Assembly (NCBI RefSeq): GCF_050717545.1
Contig: NZ_JBOITN010000034.1
Coordinates: forward strand, 71,955 to 135,954
Length of the DNA stretch: 64,000 nt
Direction: 5' to 3'
Origin: Clostridium_AD sp050717545
Lineage (GTDB): Bacteria > Bacillota > Clostridia > Clostridiales > Clostridiaceae
The translations under genes were made by a program, and so were the position numbers. Numbering within the stretch: position 1 is the stretch's first letter; every line of letters begins with the position of its first letter. Below, piece by piece: positions 8,751-18,095 of this stretch. Under the pieces are notes generated by a model. That model was not told the DNA's origin and did not search any database. It saw only the letters and a list, made by a program, of their open reading frames with translations.

Positions 8751-9170
8751 TTATGCTTTAATATTAATTTGTAAAGTCGTGCTTAAACTTTGTTGATTCC
8801 CTATTATCATATCATAATCTATAAAAACTTCTCCACCATTATTATCTATGTTCATTTTCAGTTCCCTAGTGTCTACAGTAAGATCTAATGCTCCATGAGG
8901 TGTACTGTATAAGGTTAAATCTCTTATATGTTTTTTAAAGTTCATTTGCGTATTAGTTGTTCCAGTTCTTATAAGTGTGAATTTTTCTTCATCAATTTTT
9001 AATGTAGTAGTAGTACCCTTCATTCCTGAAATTTCAGTCTCTTCGTACACTGCATAATAACTATTATCCTTTTTATAAAATTCACCAGGCGTTACCACCT
9101 CAATTTCATCCCCATCATCTTCACTATCCAATTGTCTACTTACAACTGAAATTATTGCATTTTTCTTCAT
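8751..9170 (-). CDS. DUF1934 family protein (YwiB-like)
   Basis: A 139-residue soluble beta-rich protein. It begins MKKNAIISVVSRQLDSEDD and carries the patterned strands GEFYKKDNSYYAVYEETEISGMKGTTT that are typical of the DUF1934/YwiB calycin-like family. The ATG at 9170 is preferred over an upstream GTG because that GTG is part of the GAGGGG ribosome binding site. Function is unknown; in Bacillus ywiB lies next to argS. Here its upstream neighbour is a gene stump. Confidence 0.8.
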   Translation of the reverse strand: MKKNAIISVVSRQLDSEDDGDEIEVVTPGEFYKKDNSYYAVYEETEISGMKGTTTTLKIDEEKFTLIRTGTTNTQMNFKKHIRDLTLYSTPHGALDLTVDTRELKMNIDNNGGEVFIDYDMIIGNQQSLSTTLQINIKA

Positions 9171-9200
9171 AAATTTACCCCTCACTAATTAATAATATAA

Positions 9201-9317
9201 TTATTTATTTCTTCCTTTGTCGATGGTTCCGATAACTTCTATGCCTTGATCTTTTACAAGTTTTGCTGCAAGAGTACTATCAAGACCTCCAGAAATCATA
9301 GCCAAAGCTGTTGTCAT
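9201..9317 (-). pseudogene. PP-loop ATPase stump (N-terminus of an MnmA/ThiI-like protein)
   Basis: Thirty-eight codons with a proper start (GAGAGGGAG site before ATG) encode ALAMISGGLDSTLAAKLVKD, the SGGxDS P-loop that binds ATP in tRNA thiolases and related adenylyltransferases. The frame ends soon after IEVIG, where a full protein would run on for some 300 residues. The rest is gone, so this is a deletion remnant. Confidence 0.72.
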
Positions 9318-9331
9318 AAAATTCTCCCTCT

Positions 9332-10363
9332 CTACTTATTATTTCTGTCTATAGCGAGCTGGATAAGTTCATCAATAAGTTTTACATAAGTTTTTCCCGT
9401 GGCTTTCCACATTTTAGGGTACATACTTATTTTAGTAAAACCTGGAATAGTATTGACCTCATTTAGATAAACATCTTCGGTTTCTTTATCTACTAAAAAA
9501 TCAACTCTTGCCATGCCCGCGCAATCTAATATTTGATAAATTCTTATAGCTTCTTCTTTAACAAATCGTAGTTTCTCATCTGATAACGCTGCAGGTATTA
9601 AAAGCTTTGATGCTTCACTTTTATATTTAGCTTCATAATCATAAAATTCTTTTGCAGGAATTATTTCACCTGGTACTGATGCCTCCGGATAGTCATTACC
9701 AATCACAGCCACTTCAATTTCTCTTGCATTTATAGCCTGCTCAACTAAAATTTTTCTGTCATATTTAAGTGCTTCTTCTACTCCAATAATTAATTCAGAT
9801 ATGTTATGCGCCTTTGATATTCCAACAGAAGACCCACCATTAGATGGTTTTATGAATATGTTATAATCAAGTTTCTCTTCTATATTTTGTATTATTAAAT
9901 CTTTATTTTGTGCATAATCATGCGAATTTATGACCACATAGCCAGCTTGTTTTACATTGAATTTTTCAAGTAAATATTTTGTATATATTTTATCCATACA
10001 AATAGCTGAAGCCATTACCCCTGGTCCTACACAAGGAATATTTGATAATTTACACATACCTTGAATAGTACCGTCTTCACCAAATAGCCCATGAAGCACT
10101 GGAAATACTACATCTATCTCTTTATTAAATATAAGATTTTGACCATCTGCTATCTTGAAATATTCGTCAGTTTCCCATTTTCCATCTTCTATGTTATCTA
10201 TGTTCCCAGTATATTCAAACCATAACCCTTCCTTGGTTATCCCTATAGGGTATATATCATATTTTGTTTGATCAATATTTCTTAACACTGAAGCCCCTGA
10301 TACTCTTGAAACCTCATGTTCTGTGGACTGTCCACCAAATAATATTGCTATTTTCTTTTTCAC
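9332..10363 (-). CDS. ddl: D-alanine--D-alanine ligase
   Basis: A 343-residue ATP-grasp enzyme that joins two D-alanines for peptidoglycan precursors in the cytoplasm. Visible are the N-terminal AILFGGQSTEHEVS, the substrate motif LHGLFGEDGT near residue 90, KPSNGGSSVGI, the omega-loop EFYDYEAKY near 240 (a tyrosine there is typical of D-Ala-D-Ala rather than D-Ala-D-Lac ligases) and the metal-binding LNEVNTIPGFT near the end. A GTG at 10363 is preferred: the AAGGAG site is 9 nt before it, while an ATG at 10372 directly abuts that site. Confidence 0.92.
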   Translation of the reverse strand: MKKKIAILFGGQSTEHEVSRVSGASVLRNIDQTKYDIYPIGITKEGLWFEYTGNIDNIEDGKWETDEYFKIADGQNLIFNKEIDVVFPVLHGLFGEDGTIQGMCKLSNIPCVGPGVMASAICMDKIYTKYLLEKFNVKQAGYVVINSHDYAQNKDLIIQNIEEKLDYNIFIKPSNGGSSVGISKAHNISELIIGVEEALKYDRKILVEQAINAREIEVAVIGNDYPEASVPGEIIPAKEFYDYEAKYKSEASKLLIPAALSDEKLRFVKEEAIRIYQILDCAGMARVDFLVDKETEDVYLNEVNTIPGFTKISMYPKMWKATGKTYVKLIDELIQLAIDRNNK

Positions 10364-10585
10364 TTTCGACATCTCCTTATAACCATAATAAGCATATTAT
10401 CAATAATCAAAACATAAGCTTACTAAATATATTTTCAGAATATATATTTTTTTAATTTACATATTTTTTTTAACCTATATAACATTATATCATCTTTATC
10501 TATTGCTTTGTATTTTAATTTCTAAAATAAAGGATACCCATGTACTTTATACACAGATATCCTCACATCTTTTATTTAATTAAGT
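10364..10585. other. AT-rich intergenic region upstream of ddl
   Basis: No gene is visible. It should contain the ddl promoter, but no hexamer pair stands out. Its left boundary in the ypeB direction is a dispersed repeat. Confidence 0.4.
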
Positions 10586-10706
10586 CATCTCCTCCGGAGC
10601 TGTATATTAATGACTTCAGAAGGAGATTTATATTCCCTTTAAAGTTATATTTATGTTAAGGTAGTTATACTCCTATTTATAGAAATTTGGCCATCCCTTC
10701 TGAAAT
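10586..10706. repeat. dispersed hairpin repeat, copy A
   Basis: It begins with catctcctccggagctg (10586-10602), flanked by an aagtcat...atgactt inverted pair. It continues with gacttcagaaggagattta and ends with catcccttctgaaatgtcg, so the long part is bounded by ttcagaagg/ccttctgaa. The same outer sequences occur in inverse order at 31344-31449, and the 17-nt core recurs at 16910-16926. It lies between the ypeB stop and ddl. Confidence 0.7.
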
Positions 10707-10710
10707 GTCG

Positions 10711-12081
10711 TTAAATAGTTAATTTTCCGTTAGGAGTATCTATTATTTCAATAATCCTTTGCTCATAACCAGTATTCGCATCGATATATACTATATAATT
10801 TTTATCCTTGTATGTTCCTGAAAATTCATAACACAAAACCTCTTTATTAGTATCTGTAGGAATAATCGTTAAACTTGTTTTAGTTATTTTAAGTCTTTTA
10901 CCAACCTTTTCTCGAGCTTTTGCTATTGTTACTTTAGGAGTACCTATATCTCTTTTTTCAACATGAGAAATCAAGAATTTTTCAGACTCAATTCCTATAA
11001 TACTGCCATCATCTAATGCAATCTTAAGTTTTATTTGATCAGGATAAATTGATACTTCTCCTTGTTTATATACATAACTCACAACTGCTGTATTCTCATA
11101 ATTAAGAGTATATGTAGGCTCCATATTTTTATATCCTATTTTAGATATAAATTCGCTTCCATCTTTTACTGCCTTTTCAATATCTACGGTTGGTTCTCCT
11201 ACATCTCTACTATCTAATAAATATACTACCCTGCCTCCATTTTTACTTACCTCTATTACCGCTTTTCCACCACTTTTTTCTCTCCCTTTAAATGTTATGT
11301 TAAATGTATAGGTAGGTATTACAGTTTTACCTTGTACTGACTTACTTTCAATGTTTGCTATTTTGTCTTCACCTAACATGTTTTTTACTATTTTAATTGC
11401 AGCTTCTTCACTTACTTGTTTTTGGGACATTACTTTAGGTTTTATTTCTAATATATTATCAGAGAATGGCCCATCATAAATTAAAGCTGGATATTGGACT
11501 ATTTGCTTTTGTATACCCGTAAATTTCTCATTAACTAGGTCTCCACCTGTTTTTGCAAGTACTCTGCTACTTTTTTTCCTGATTTCTCCCCATTTAATTG
11601 CGCCTTCATTTATATCACTAAGCACTCCGTTTAATTGTTCTTGAAGTGTGTAAGATTGTAGTTCTAATTTATCGATTTCATCATACTCCTTATCACTAAG
11701 TTCCTTGCCCTCTGACGATGCCTTGGCAAGTGAATAACAGAAATCACCTACTTGAGTTAAAAATTCACTAGTATCCCCAACAACCACTTGGTCAAGAGGC
11801 AATGAATGTAATTTATCATTTGCAGCGGCCGAAAATCTAAATATTTCTTCGAAAACTATTATGCTTTGTTCTCTAGAACCAACAATAGCGGACTTACCAA
11901 GATTTACTCTTATATTTTGTACAGAATCAACAAGATCATACATATTTTTACTATATTGACCTTGAAGATAGTTTCTATAATCTAGCCTTTCCAAAAACAT
12001 TAATATAGCAAAAGTAGTTGAAAATACGACAATTATAGTTACAATACTTGTATACAAAATTCTTTTCTTTAGCATTTTCAT
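10711..12081 (-). CDS. ypeB: spore germination protein YpeB
   Basis: A 456-residue protein with one N-terminal transmembrane segment (residues about 9-29), a helical middle region, and C-terminal PepSY-like repeats (GEDKIANIESKSVQGKT..., IGTPKVTIAKAREKVGKRL). YpeB partners the cortex-lytic enzyme SleB in dormant spores and keeps it stable and inhibited until germination. The start follows an AGGAGGG site. It lies downstream of spoIIR, and no sleB gene is present nearby, although the two are usually adjacent in bacilli and many clostridia. Confidence 0.92.
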   Translation of the reverse strand: MKMLKKRILYTSIVTIIVVFSTTFAILMFLERLDYRNYLQGQYSKNMYDLVDSVQNIRVNLGKSAIVGSREQSIIVFEEIFRFSAAANDKLHSLPLDQVVVGDTSEFLTQVGDFCYSLAKASSEGKELSDKEYDEIDKLELQSYTLQEQLNGVLSDINEGAIKWGEIRKKSSRVLAKTGGDLVNEKFTGIQKQIVQYPALIYDGPFSDNILEIKPKVMSQKQVSEEAAIKIVKNMLGEDKIANIESKSVQGKTVIPTYTFNITFKGREKSGGKAVIEVSKNGGRVVYLLDSRDVGEPTVDIEKAVKDGSEFISKIGYKNMEPTYTLNYENTAVVSYVYKQGEVSIYPDQIKLKIALDDGSIIGIESEKFLISHVEKRDIGTPKVTIAKAREKVGKRLKITKTSLTIIPTDTNKEVLCYEFSGTYKDKNYIVYIDANTGYEQRIIEIIDTPNGKLTI

Positions 12082-12158
12082 GTCTTTCCCTCCTGATATT
12101 CTTAGCCAGTAGATAACAATTATAGATTGTCATCCTTTTATTAGATTTTAATATTCTC

Positions 12159-12788
12159 TTAGCTAACCCATTTACTAAAAATCTCAACCAGTTTAAACTT
12201 AACAACTATTTTCTGACTATTTACAGTATTATCAACTAACTTGTATTCATCATCTGATAATACTGTCTTCATTTCTTTTTCAGTTTTCTGGTAAGAAACA
12301 TTTCCTTTTGTAATATCTACAAAACATAATGGTGGAAACATAACACACCACCAATTTTGGCCTGTGCCAGTTCCAATAATTATCCTGTAAGCCTCATATT
12401 GACCTTGAGGGAGAGTTATATTTCCATATGTTTTAATCGGAAAATTTTCATCTGATAGGCTCGTAACTACTGAATATTTAAATCCATTCTGTTTTATAAT
12501 TTTTTCTGCAATTTTTTTCATATTTTTGTTCTCATTATTTATAATTTTTCTTGACTGCTCTATACTCGTACATGTGGAAAGTTTTGGTGATATATATTTT
12601 AAAACAGAATCTCTTACTTTTAATTTTAGCTTTTGATCTATATCGTTATCACTGTTAGCTATAACATGAAATCTTATAAGTTTACTTGCGACATCACTTT
12701 GAGTTGCTTTCACATTTGCATTATTCCCGTTTATTACCAAAGAAATTATAATTATTAAGGCAAAACTCGTTAATATAAATTTTTTCAT
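12159..12788 (-). CDS. spoIIR: stage II sporulation protein R
   Basis: A 209-residue protein with an N-terminal signal/membrane segment (about residues 4-22), followed by the SpoIIR core: LIRFHVIANSDNDIDQKLKLKVRD, QGQYEAYRIIIGTGTGQNWW and CVMFPPLCFVD. SpoIIR is made in the forespore and crosses to the intermembrane space to trigger SpoIIGA cleavage of pro-sigma-E. It lies between the germinant receptor genes and ypeB, all on one strand. Confidence 0.93.
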   Translation of the reverse strand: MKKFILTSFALIIIISLVINGNNANVKATQSDVASKLIRFHVIANSDNDIDQKLKLKVRDSVLKYISPKLSTCTSIEQSRKIINNENKNMKKIAEKIIKQNGFKYSVVTSLSDENFPIKTYGNITLPQGQYEAYRIIIGTGTGQNWWCVMFPPLCFVDITKGNVSYQKTEKEMKTVLSDDEYKLVDNTVNSQKIVVKFKLVEIFSKWVS

Positions 12789-12848
12789 GTTTATCCCCCC
12801 GAATACAATGTTTTATATTAAGAGTATCACCATATTATGTAATCATAT

Positions 12849-14024
12849 TCACTCAGTTGCCCCAATTCTTCGAATTTTCGTATCAACAGTTACATTTACT
12901 GATGCCTCTTTATATTTTATCTTCCAACGCTTCTCAATTTTATTCCATAATGAGGGGTTAAATTTCTCAATATGTTCTCTGACCCCAAATGGATCTATCC
13001 CATATTCTTTTATAGCTAGTTCCATAGCTTTTCTCAAGTCTTCACTAATGGAACTATTAAAAGCGTTTTGTATATTTTTAAGTTGACCTTCATCAAGTAT
13101 TTTTTTACCTACATAATATCCACCTATTTGCCCCTCAAGGTTTATATCAACATTAATAATTAATTTATCATCTTTCTGTACAATTCTAATTTTCCTATGA
13201 TATCCATCTATCAAATAGTCAATAGGGTGTCCATCCAAATATATAGCTTTTTTACCTGCTTTAAACTTACCACTTAAAAGTTGAATGTTAATTAGCTCAA
13301 GTGGTGAAAAGGATCCTTTTAATTCATAATCTTCAATTATAGCAGCGCCACTTAACATAAGTTCATTTTTTTCCTTATCTAAACTTATCATAGGTAGCAA
13401 CGCATTCCCATTTTCGCTTAATAATATAAGAAGTTCATTAATTGTCATGCTCATAATCCTAGAATTTCTATTGCTATTGTCCATAAGTCCGGAAATATAA
13501 TATTGGGTACTATTTTCCGTTTCTGGTTTGAATTTTACATAGTCCTCAGCCCGGCCATCAGATACAACTACCTGAACCATCCTATTTATGCTAGGATTAC
13601 GCTGCAGATAATCTACTATCTCTTTGACAGTATCTTTATGATTTAATATATCGCTAGATAATATAAGTAGCTTTGTATGACCAAGATATATATCTCTACT
13701 ACTTTTTGCCATAGCCTCGGAATACGCATCCTCCATTGAATAAGCCTGAGTATTAATGTATTTTTCCTGAGCACTCCCACCCTTTTCAGCCCCCGCCATG
13801 CTCATATCCGGGAATCCATAAGTTACATTGATCTTTTTAATGTTTATACTTGAAGAGGGTTCTACTAAATTAAGTTTTTTAAGTTCCTTTTCTTTGGCTA
13901 TATCTTCCCCTACATCTATAGCTATAGTGGAGATAAAATTACGTCTATCTATCTCTACTTTATCCCAGCACCCACTAAGCAACATACAGCAAAGGATAAG
14001 TGGCAACATCTTCTTAAGCTTCAT
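12849..14024 (-). CDS. Ger(x)C family germinant receptor lipoprotein (C subunit)
   Basis: A 391-residue lipoprotein. The signal peptide ends in the lipobox LLSGC (Cys19), followed by WDKVEIDRRNF, the hallmark start of GerAC/GerKC proteins. The Ger(x)C domain follows, with QAYSMEDAYSEAMAKSSRDIYLGHTK near residues 90-120 and a C-terminal part used in receptor assembly. It overlaps the B-subunit gene by 11 nt. With the A and B subunits it forms a nutrient-sensing complex in the spore inner membrane. Which paralogue (GerK or other) cannot be told. Confidence 0.93.
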   Translation of the reverse strand: MKLKKMLPLILCCMLLSGCWDKVEIDRRNFISTIAIDVGEDIAKEKELKKLNLVEPSSSINIKKINVTYGFPDMSMAGAEKGGSAQEKYINTQAYSMEDAYSEAMAKSSRDIYLGHTKLLILSSDILNHKDTVKEIVDYLQRNPSINRMVQVVVSDGRAEDYVKFKPETENSTQYYISGLMDNSNRNSRIMSMTINELLILLSENGNALLPMISLDKEKNELMLSGAAIIEDYELKGSFSPLELINIQLLSGKFKAGKKAIYLDGHPIDYLIDGYHRKIRIVQKDDKLIINVDINLEGQIGGYYVGKKILDEGQLKNIQNAFNSSISEDLRKAMELAIKEYGIDPFGVREHIEKFNPSLWNKIEKRWKIKYKEASVNVTVDTKIRRIGATE

Positions 14025-15123
14025 TTATGTTTTTCCCCCTCTCGCGTGCTTTTCCCACAAGTAAGATAAGTATTGGTAATATTACGAAAAGAAATAATGC
14101 CGTTAATAGAACCAGAACACTTCTAAACTGCATGGCATAAAGCTGAGCTATATTATCCGGGTATAATGCTACAACATAAATAATAGGCATTATCAATAGT
14201 GAAGATAACTTAATATCTTTTAATTTAAATACATTTTTAACAATTTCGCCTGAAAAGAAGTATGTGTTAACAAATGTAGTAAAATAAAAAAATATCCAAA
14301 ATGCCATGACTATCCCTTCCCAATTTTCTATAAATGTGCCTGATATTTCTAAAGACTGTATCATAGTAATAGTTGGCCATAATAAAATTTTACTTTGTGA
14401 TTTAGAAAACACTGCTAAAACAAGAATCATTACAACTAAATAAAACAAAGTTACAAACATAATACTTTTTCTTAATATTCGAGATGAATTGTTCTTATTT
14501 TTAAGATAAGGAAGAATAAGATAAGCTATTTCTATCCCCCCAAAACAGAATAAAATATATTTTGAACAACTTAAATAATTCATCGGTTTATTATTAAGCA
14601 CTGGTAATAAATTTGTGAAATCCGCATTTACTGCGGTAAAAATTAAAACTGTAAATGCAGGAACAAACATAAGCCAAAATGAAATTTCATTAAATTTAAC
14701 CAGATCACCAATTTCACCGCGAACTAAATAGGTTCCTGTTAAAATAGTGGTCATTAAAATAAATTCTGTAGGGGTCCGCCTTAATAAATATAGTTTAATT
14801 ACTTCAACGAACTCCCGCATCCCAAGGGATACAATATATATGCTATACATTGCAAATGTAATAGCGAATATTCCTCCAAGAATCTTTCCAAAAGTGTTTT
14901 GCAGTATATTTGTAAGATCCTCAAAGTTATTTTTCATCATCACCCTGTAAATAAGATAAAGTAATAAACAAATTATTACGCCTGCCGCTAACGTAACTAT
15001 CCATGCGTCGCTACCTACCTTATCTATAACTTCTCTTGGACAAGAAAATATTCCTACACCCACTATAGCTACAGATATAGTAGTGAATAATCCGAAATCC
15101 CCAATTATTTTTTTCTCTCTCAT
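14014..15123 (-). CDS. GerAB/ArcD/ProY family germinant receptor permease subunit (B subunit)
   Basis: A 369-residue membrane protein with about ten hydrophobic segments, related to amino acid permeases of the APC superfamily. The early GVGIFSCPREVI and the VRGEIGDLVKFNEISFW segment fit GerAB/GerKB. In the spore inner membrane this subunit binds small germinants. It lies between the A gene (38 nt gap) and the C gene (overlap), so the three are one operon. Confidence 0.92.
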   Translation of the reverse strand: MREKKIIGDFGLFTTISVAIVGVGIFSCPREVIDKVGSDAWIVTLAAGVIICLLLYLIYRVMMKNNFEDLTNILQNTFGKILGGIFAITFAMYSIYIVSLGMREFVEVIKLYLLRRTPTEFILMTTILTGTYLVRGEIGDLVKFNEISFWLMFVPAFTVLIFTAVNADFTNLLPVLNNKPMNYLSCSKYILFCFGGIEIAYLILPYLKNKNNSSRILRKSIMFVTLFYLVVMILVLAVFSKSQSKILLWPTITMIQSLEISGTFIENWEGIVMAFWIFFYFTTFVNTYFFSGEIVKNVFKLKDIKLSSLLIMPIIYVVALYPDNIAQLYAMQFRSVLVLLTALFLFVILPILILLVGKARERGKNINEA

Positions 15124-15161
15124 AATATCTCCTTAACCTCCATACTAGATGACGATGTTTT

Positions 15162-16622
15162 TTATTTTTGTCTTATCTTATCCCCTGTTTTCATATATTT
15201 GGGCCTTTCTTTTAGCTCAGATGTTGGGGCTCTTATATACATATCCTTTAAATCACTAATATCAGTACTGACTGCTGGTGCTAAATAAGGTATACCAAAG
15301 CTCTTCATCCTTACCAAATGAATGAGAAGTATGATAAGGCCTACTATTATTCCATAAAATCCTACAATTGCCGAAGCAATAATAAGGAAAAACCTAACTA
15401 GTCTAAATGCAGTAGCAACTTCATAATTAGGAGTTACAAATGTAGTTATAGCCGTAAGTGCCACAATAATTACCATAATGGGACTAACTATTCCAGCACT
15501 TACTGCAGATTGCCCTATAACAAGCCCTCCTACAATTCCAACGGTAGCTCCTATAGGCCTTGGTAACCTTATAACAGCCTCCATAAGAAGTGCAAAAAAC
15601 AGTTCCATAATGATGGCCTCTATAAATGCGGGAAATGGTACTCCTTCCCTAGATGCCGCTATTGCATAAGCTAATTTGGTAGGTATTATAGATGTATGAT
15701 ACGAGGTAACCGCGACGTAAAGTGCAGGTGCGGTAAGAGAAATAAATATAGCAACTATCCTAAGAAATCTAATTATAGAACTGTGCATCCATCTTTGATA
15801 GTAATCATCGGGAGATTGGAACAAATTAGGCAACGTAGTTGGAACTATAATTGCGAAAGGAGAATTATCTACAAGTAACGCTACTCTGCCCTCATATAGC
15901 GCTGCAGCTACTACGTCTGGTCTCTCTGTACTTTGTATTTGAGGAAACGGTGAATATTTATTATCTTCAATAAGCTGTTCAATATAGGCACTATCAAAAA
16001 CAGCATCAATATTTATTTCATCAATTCTATCCTCAAGTTCTTGAAGCACATCTTTATTAACTATATCGTCAATATACATAATAGCCACATCGGTTTTGGA
16101 TCTGATTCCTATAGTTTTTGCTTTAATTCTTAGCCTTGTATCTCTAATTCGCCTTCTAATTAACACAGTATTAAACCTTATAGTTTCTGTAAGCCCATCT
16201 CTCGCCCCTCTAATTACAGTTTCACCAGATGGATCTCCTATTCCTCTATTAGGCCAAAACCGCGTTGCAATAACATATGCGCAGTTTAGATTATCTATAA
16301 ACATTAAAGTTTCCCCAGAGAGTGCGGCCTTAACTCCTTCGCTTAGTTTTTCCACCTCATGCATATCCGTAACTGCAAGTATGTTATCCTTTATTTCCTC
16401 TACATCTTCTATTCCTTTTGATGACAACATTAACGGTTCTAATACAAAGTCGTTTAATAAAATTTTATCTGCCATACTGTCAATGTAAACTAGCGCTGCC
16501 TTCCACTCTCCAACATTAAAAGTTCTAAAGATAACATCAGAGTTATCCTCAAGTAGTTCTTTTAGATATGTTATGTTTTCCTCTGCACTAGGCTTAATTT
16601 CGTCATTAATATCTTCTTTCAT
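15162..16622 (-). CDS. GerA family germinant receptor A subunit
   Basis: A 486-residue protein with an N-terminal soluble region (NVGEWKAALVYIDSMAD near the start, WPNRGIGDPSGETVIRGARDG near 110, then IDEINIDAVFDSAYIEQLIED) and about five C-terminal membrane segments (EGRVALLVDNSPFAIIVPT, then PRPIGATVGIVGGLVIGQSA). All are classical GerAA/GerKA motifs. The ATG at 16622 is chosen because AAGGAAG lies 8 nt upstream; an ATG at 16679 has no ribosome binding site and would overlap the preceding small gene. Confidence 0.93.
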   Translation of the reverse strand: MKEDINDEIKPSAEENITYLKELLEDNSDVIFRTFNVGEWKAALVYIDSMADKILLNDFVLEPLMLSSKGIEDVEEIKDNILAVTDMHEVEKLSEGVKAALSGETLMFIDNLNCAYVIATRFWPNRGIGDPSGETVIRGARDGLTETIRFNTVLIRRRIRDTRLRIKAKTIGIRSKTDVAIMYIDDIVNKDVLQELEDRIDEINIDAVFDSAYIEQLIEDNKYSPFPQIQSTERPDVVAAALYEGRVALLVDNSPFAIIVPTTLPNLFQSPDDYYQRWMHSSIIRFLRIVAIFISLTAPALYVAVTSYHTSIIPTKLAYAIAASREGVPFPAFIEAIIMELFFALLMEAVIRLPRPIGATVGIVGGLVIGQSAVSAGIVSPIMVIIVALTAITTFVTPNYEVATAFRLVRFFLIIASAIVGFYGIIVGLIILLIHLVRMKSFGIPYLAPAVSTDISDLKDMYIRAPTSELKERPKYMKTGDKIRQK

Positions 16623-16666
16623 ATTTTTCACTTCCTTATATGTATCAAGTAAATATATATTTCCCC

Positions 16667-16858
16667 TTATAATAGCCATCTAAGCACAAATAAAATGATA
16701 GATATAGTAATTGCAACTCCCCCTAATACTCGTGCTTTCTTACTAATGACCCCCATACCTGATTTTTTAAAGTCCCTTGCATCCACCATAAGCACTACTG
16801 TACCTTGAATAAGCATCATTGCTAAAAAATACATATCAAATAAATCTAAAACTCTCAT
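16667..16858 (-). CDS. small two-TM membrane protein (CLC_0170-like)
   Basis: A 63-residue protein with two hydrophobic segments around a polar loop (VDARDFKKSGMGVISKKARVLGG). Small proteins of this design precede germinant receptor genes in several clostridia and are annotated as CLC_0170 family, which I recall rather than can verify. It is the first gene of the receptor operon, 44 nt upstream of the A subunit. A role in receptor assembly or activity is only an inference from position. Confidence 0.6.
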   Translation of the reverse strand: MRVLDLFDMYFLAMMLIQGTVVLMVDARDFKKSGMGVISKKARVLGGVAITISIILFVLRWLL

Positions 16859-16909
16859 TTTATTTCTCCCTATTTAAATTTAATTAGTAATGTAATACAA
16901 ACATTAAAT

Positions 16910-16926
16910 CATCTCCTGCGGAGCTG
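16910..16926. repeat. dispersed hairpin repeat, copy B (core only)
   Basis: The core catctcctgcggagctg is identical to one arm of the hairpin at 31412-31449. It is flanked by an aacattaa/ttaatgtt inverted pair. It lies just upstream of the germinant receptor operon. Confidence 0.6.
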
Positions 16927-17024
16927 CATTATTAATGTTAATTGTCTACTTTTCTATAACTAGTTTTTACGACACGTTAAAAAAATATTCATTTATATAA
17001 ATATTCACTTTCATAAATATAAAA

Positions 17025-17057
17025 AACGTGTAAAACCCTTTAAGGGTTTTACACGTT
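17025..17057. terminator. terminator-like perfect palindrome downstream of ispE
   Basis: Near-perfect palindrome aacgtgtaaaaccctt / aagggttttacacgtt, preceded by A residues and followed by a short T run. It can end ispE transcription on the minus strand. Confidence 0.75.
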
Positions 17058-17082
17058 CTTGCAAATCATTATAAAATTTTAT

Positions 17083-17925
17083 TTAAATTGTTCTTGTTAT
17101 ATATACTTCTTTATATTGAATCTTAAATTTATCATAACACTTTTGAGCCTTTAACATATCATCAAAAAAAGCAAATATCGTCGGTCCACTTCCAGTCATC
17201 ATTGAACCAACCGCGCCCATTTTACCCATATCTTCTTTTATTCTTTTAAGCACAGGATATTTTCTTAGCGTAACATTTTCTAGTAAATTTTTCATATTGT
17301 TACATACATCCGCCAGTCTTTCCTCCTCCATAGCTCTTATTAATTCTTCTGTATCAGGATGTTTGAAAATTTTACTAATGTCTAAATTTTTAAAAACATC
17401 CTTAGTTGAAACTCCAAAATTAGGTTTAACTAAAACTAAGATTTGATTTTTAAAAGGTGTAAGTGGAGTGATTATTTCTCCTATTCCTTCGCACAAAGCA
17501 GTCCCCCCCTTTATACAAAAAGGAACGTCAGCACCTATTTTAACACCTAAATTCATAAGTTCATTATCATCCACGTCTATTTTAAATAATTGTCTAAGTG
17601 TTTTAAAAACAGCCGCTGCATCTGTACTACCACCCGCCATACCAGCTGCTACAGGAATATTCTTTTTAAGGTATATATTAACGCCCTCATTAATATTATA
17701 AGTGTCCATAAAAAGCTTTGCAGCTTTATATACTAAATTCTTATCATTTGTAGGTATGTACGGTTTATTACAGCTTATATTAATACCCTTGTTGCATTTT
17801 TGAAATGACAGAGAATCATATAAGTCTATGTTTTGCATAATCATTTTTAGTAAATGATATCCATCTTCCCTCTTACCTATTATATCTAAAGATATATTTA
17901 TTTTTGCATAAGCTTTTACTAACAT
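17083..17925 (-). CDS. ispE: 4-diphosphocytidyl-2-C-methyl-D-erythritol kinase
   Basis: A 280-residue GHMP kinase of the MEP isoprenoid pathway. It phosphorylates CDP-methylerythritol with ATP in the cytoplasm. The N-terminus has AYAKINISLDI and REDGYHLL, the ATP loop is PVAAGMAGGSTDAAA near residues 92-106, and the C-terminal SMMTGSGPTIFAFF is the third GHMP motif. The ATG at 17925 follows a GGAGG site with 6 nt spacing; a longer reading would add 18 unmatched residues. Its position next to sipL, veg and yabG is conserved in clostridia. Confidence 0.93.
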   Translation of the reverse strand: MLVKAYAKINISLDIIGKREDGYHLLKMIMQNIDLYDSLSFQKCNKGINISCNKPYIPTNDKNLVYKAAKLFMDTYNINEGVNIYLKKNIPVAAGMAGGSTDAAAVFKTLRQLFKIDVDDNELMNLGVKIGADVPFCIKGGTALCEGIGEIITPLTPFKNQILVLVKPNFGVSTKDVFKNLDISKIFKHPDTEELIRAMEEERLADVCNNMKNLLENVTLRKYPVLKRIKEDMGKMGAVGSMMTGSGPTIFAFFDDMLKAQKCYDKFKIQYKEVYITRTI

Positions 17926-18037
17926 GACTTTCCTCCAACTCTTTTTATACGACCGAACTTCCACTAGAAACGGCACCATTAAATTCAGTATATTACAACA
18001 AATTTAATATTGCTACATTTACTTTTAAAAAATCAAA

Positions 18038-18069
18038 ATCCCACAGCGTTATTAATAACGCTGTGGGAT
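18038..18069 (-). terminator. rho-independent terminator of sipL
   Basis: Strong hairpin atcccacagcgttatt / aataacgctgtgggat located 27 nt after the sipL stop, with T/A runs on both sides, so it can work in both directions. Confidence 0.82.
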
Positions 18070-18095
18070 TTTTTTACCAATTTCACTGTCATTAT

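Noticed and set aside
16096..16488. 130-codon plus-strand frame opposite the germinant receptor A gene
   Set aside because: It is complementary to conserved GerA coding sequence and is explained by it.
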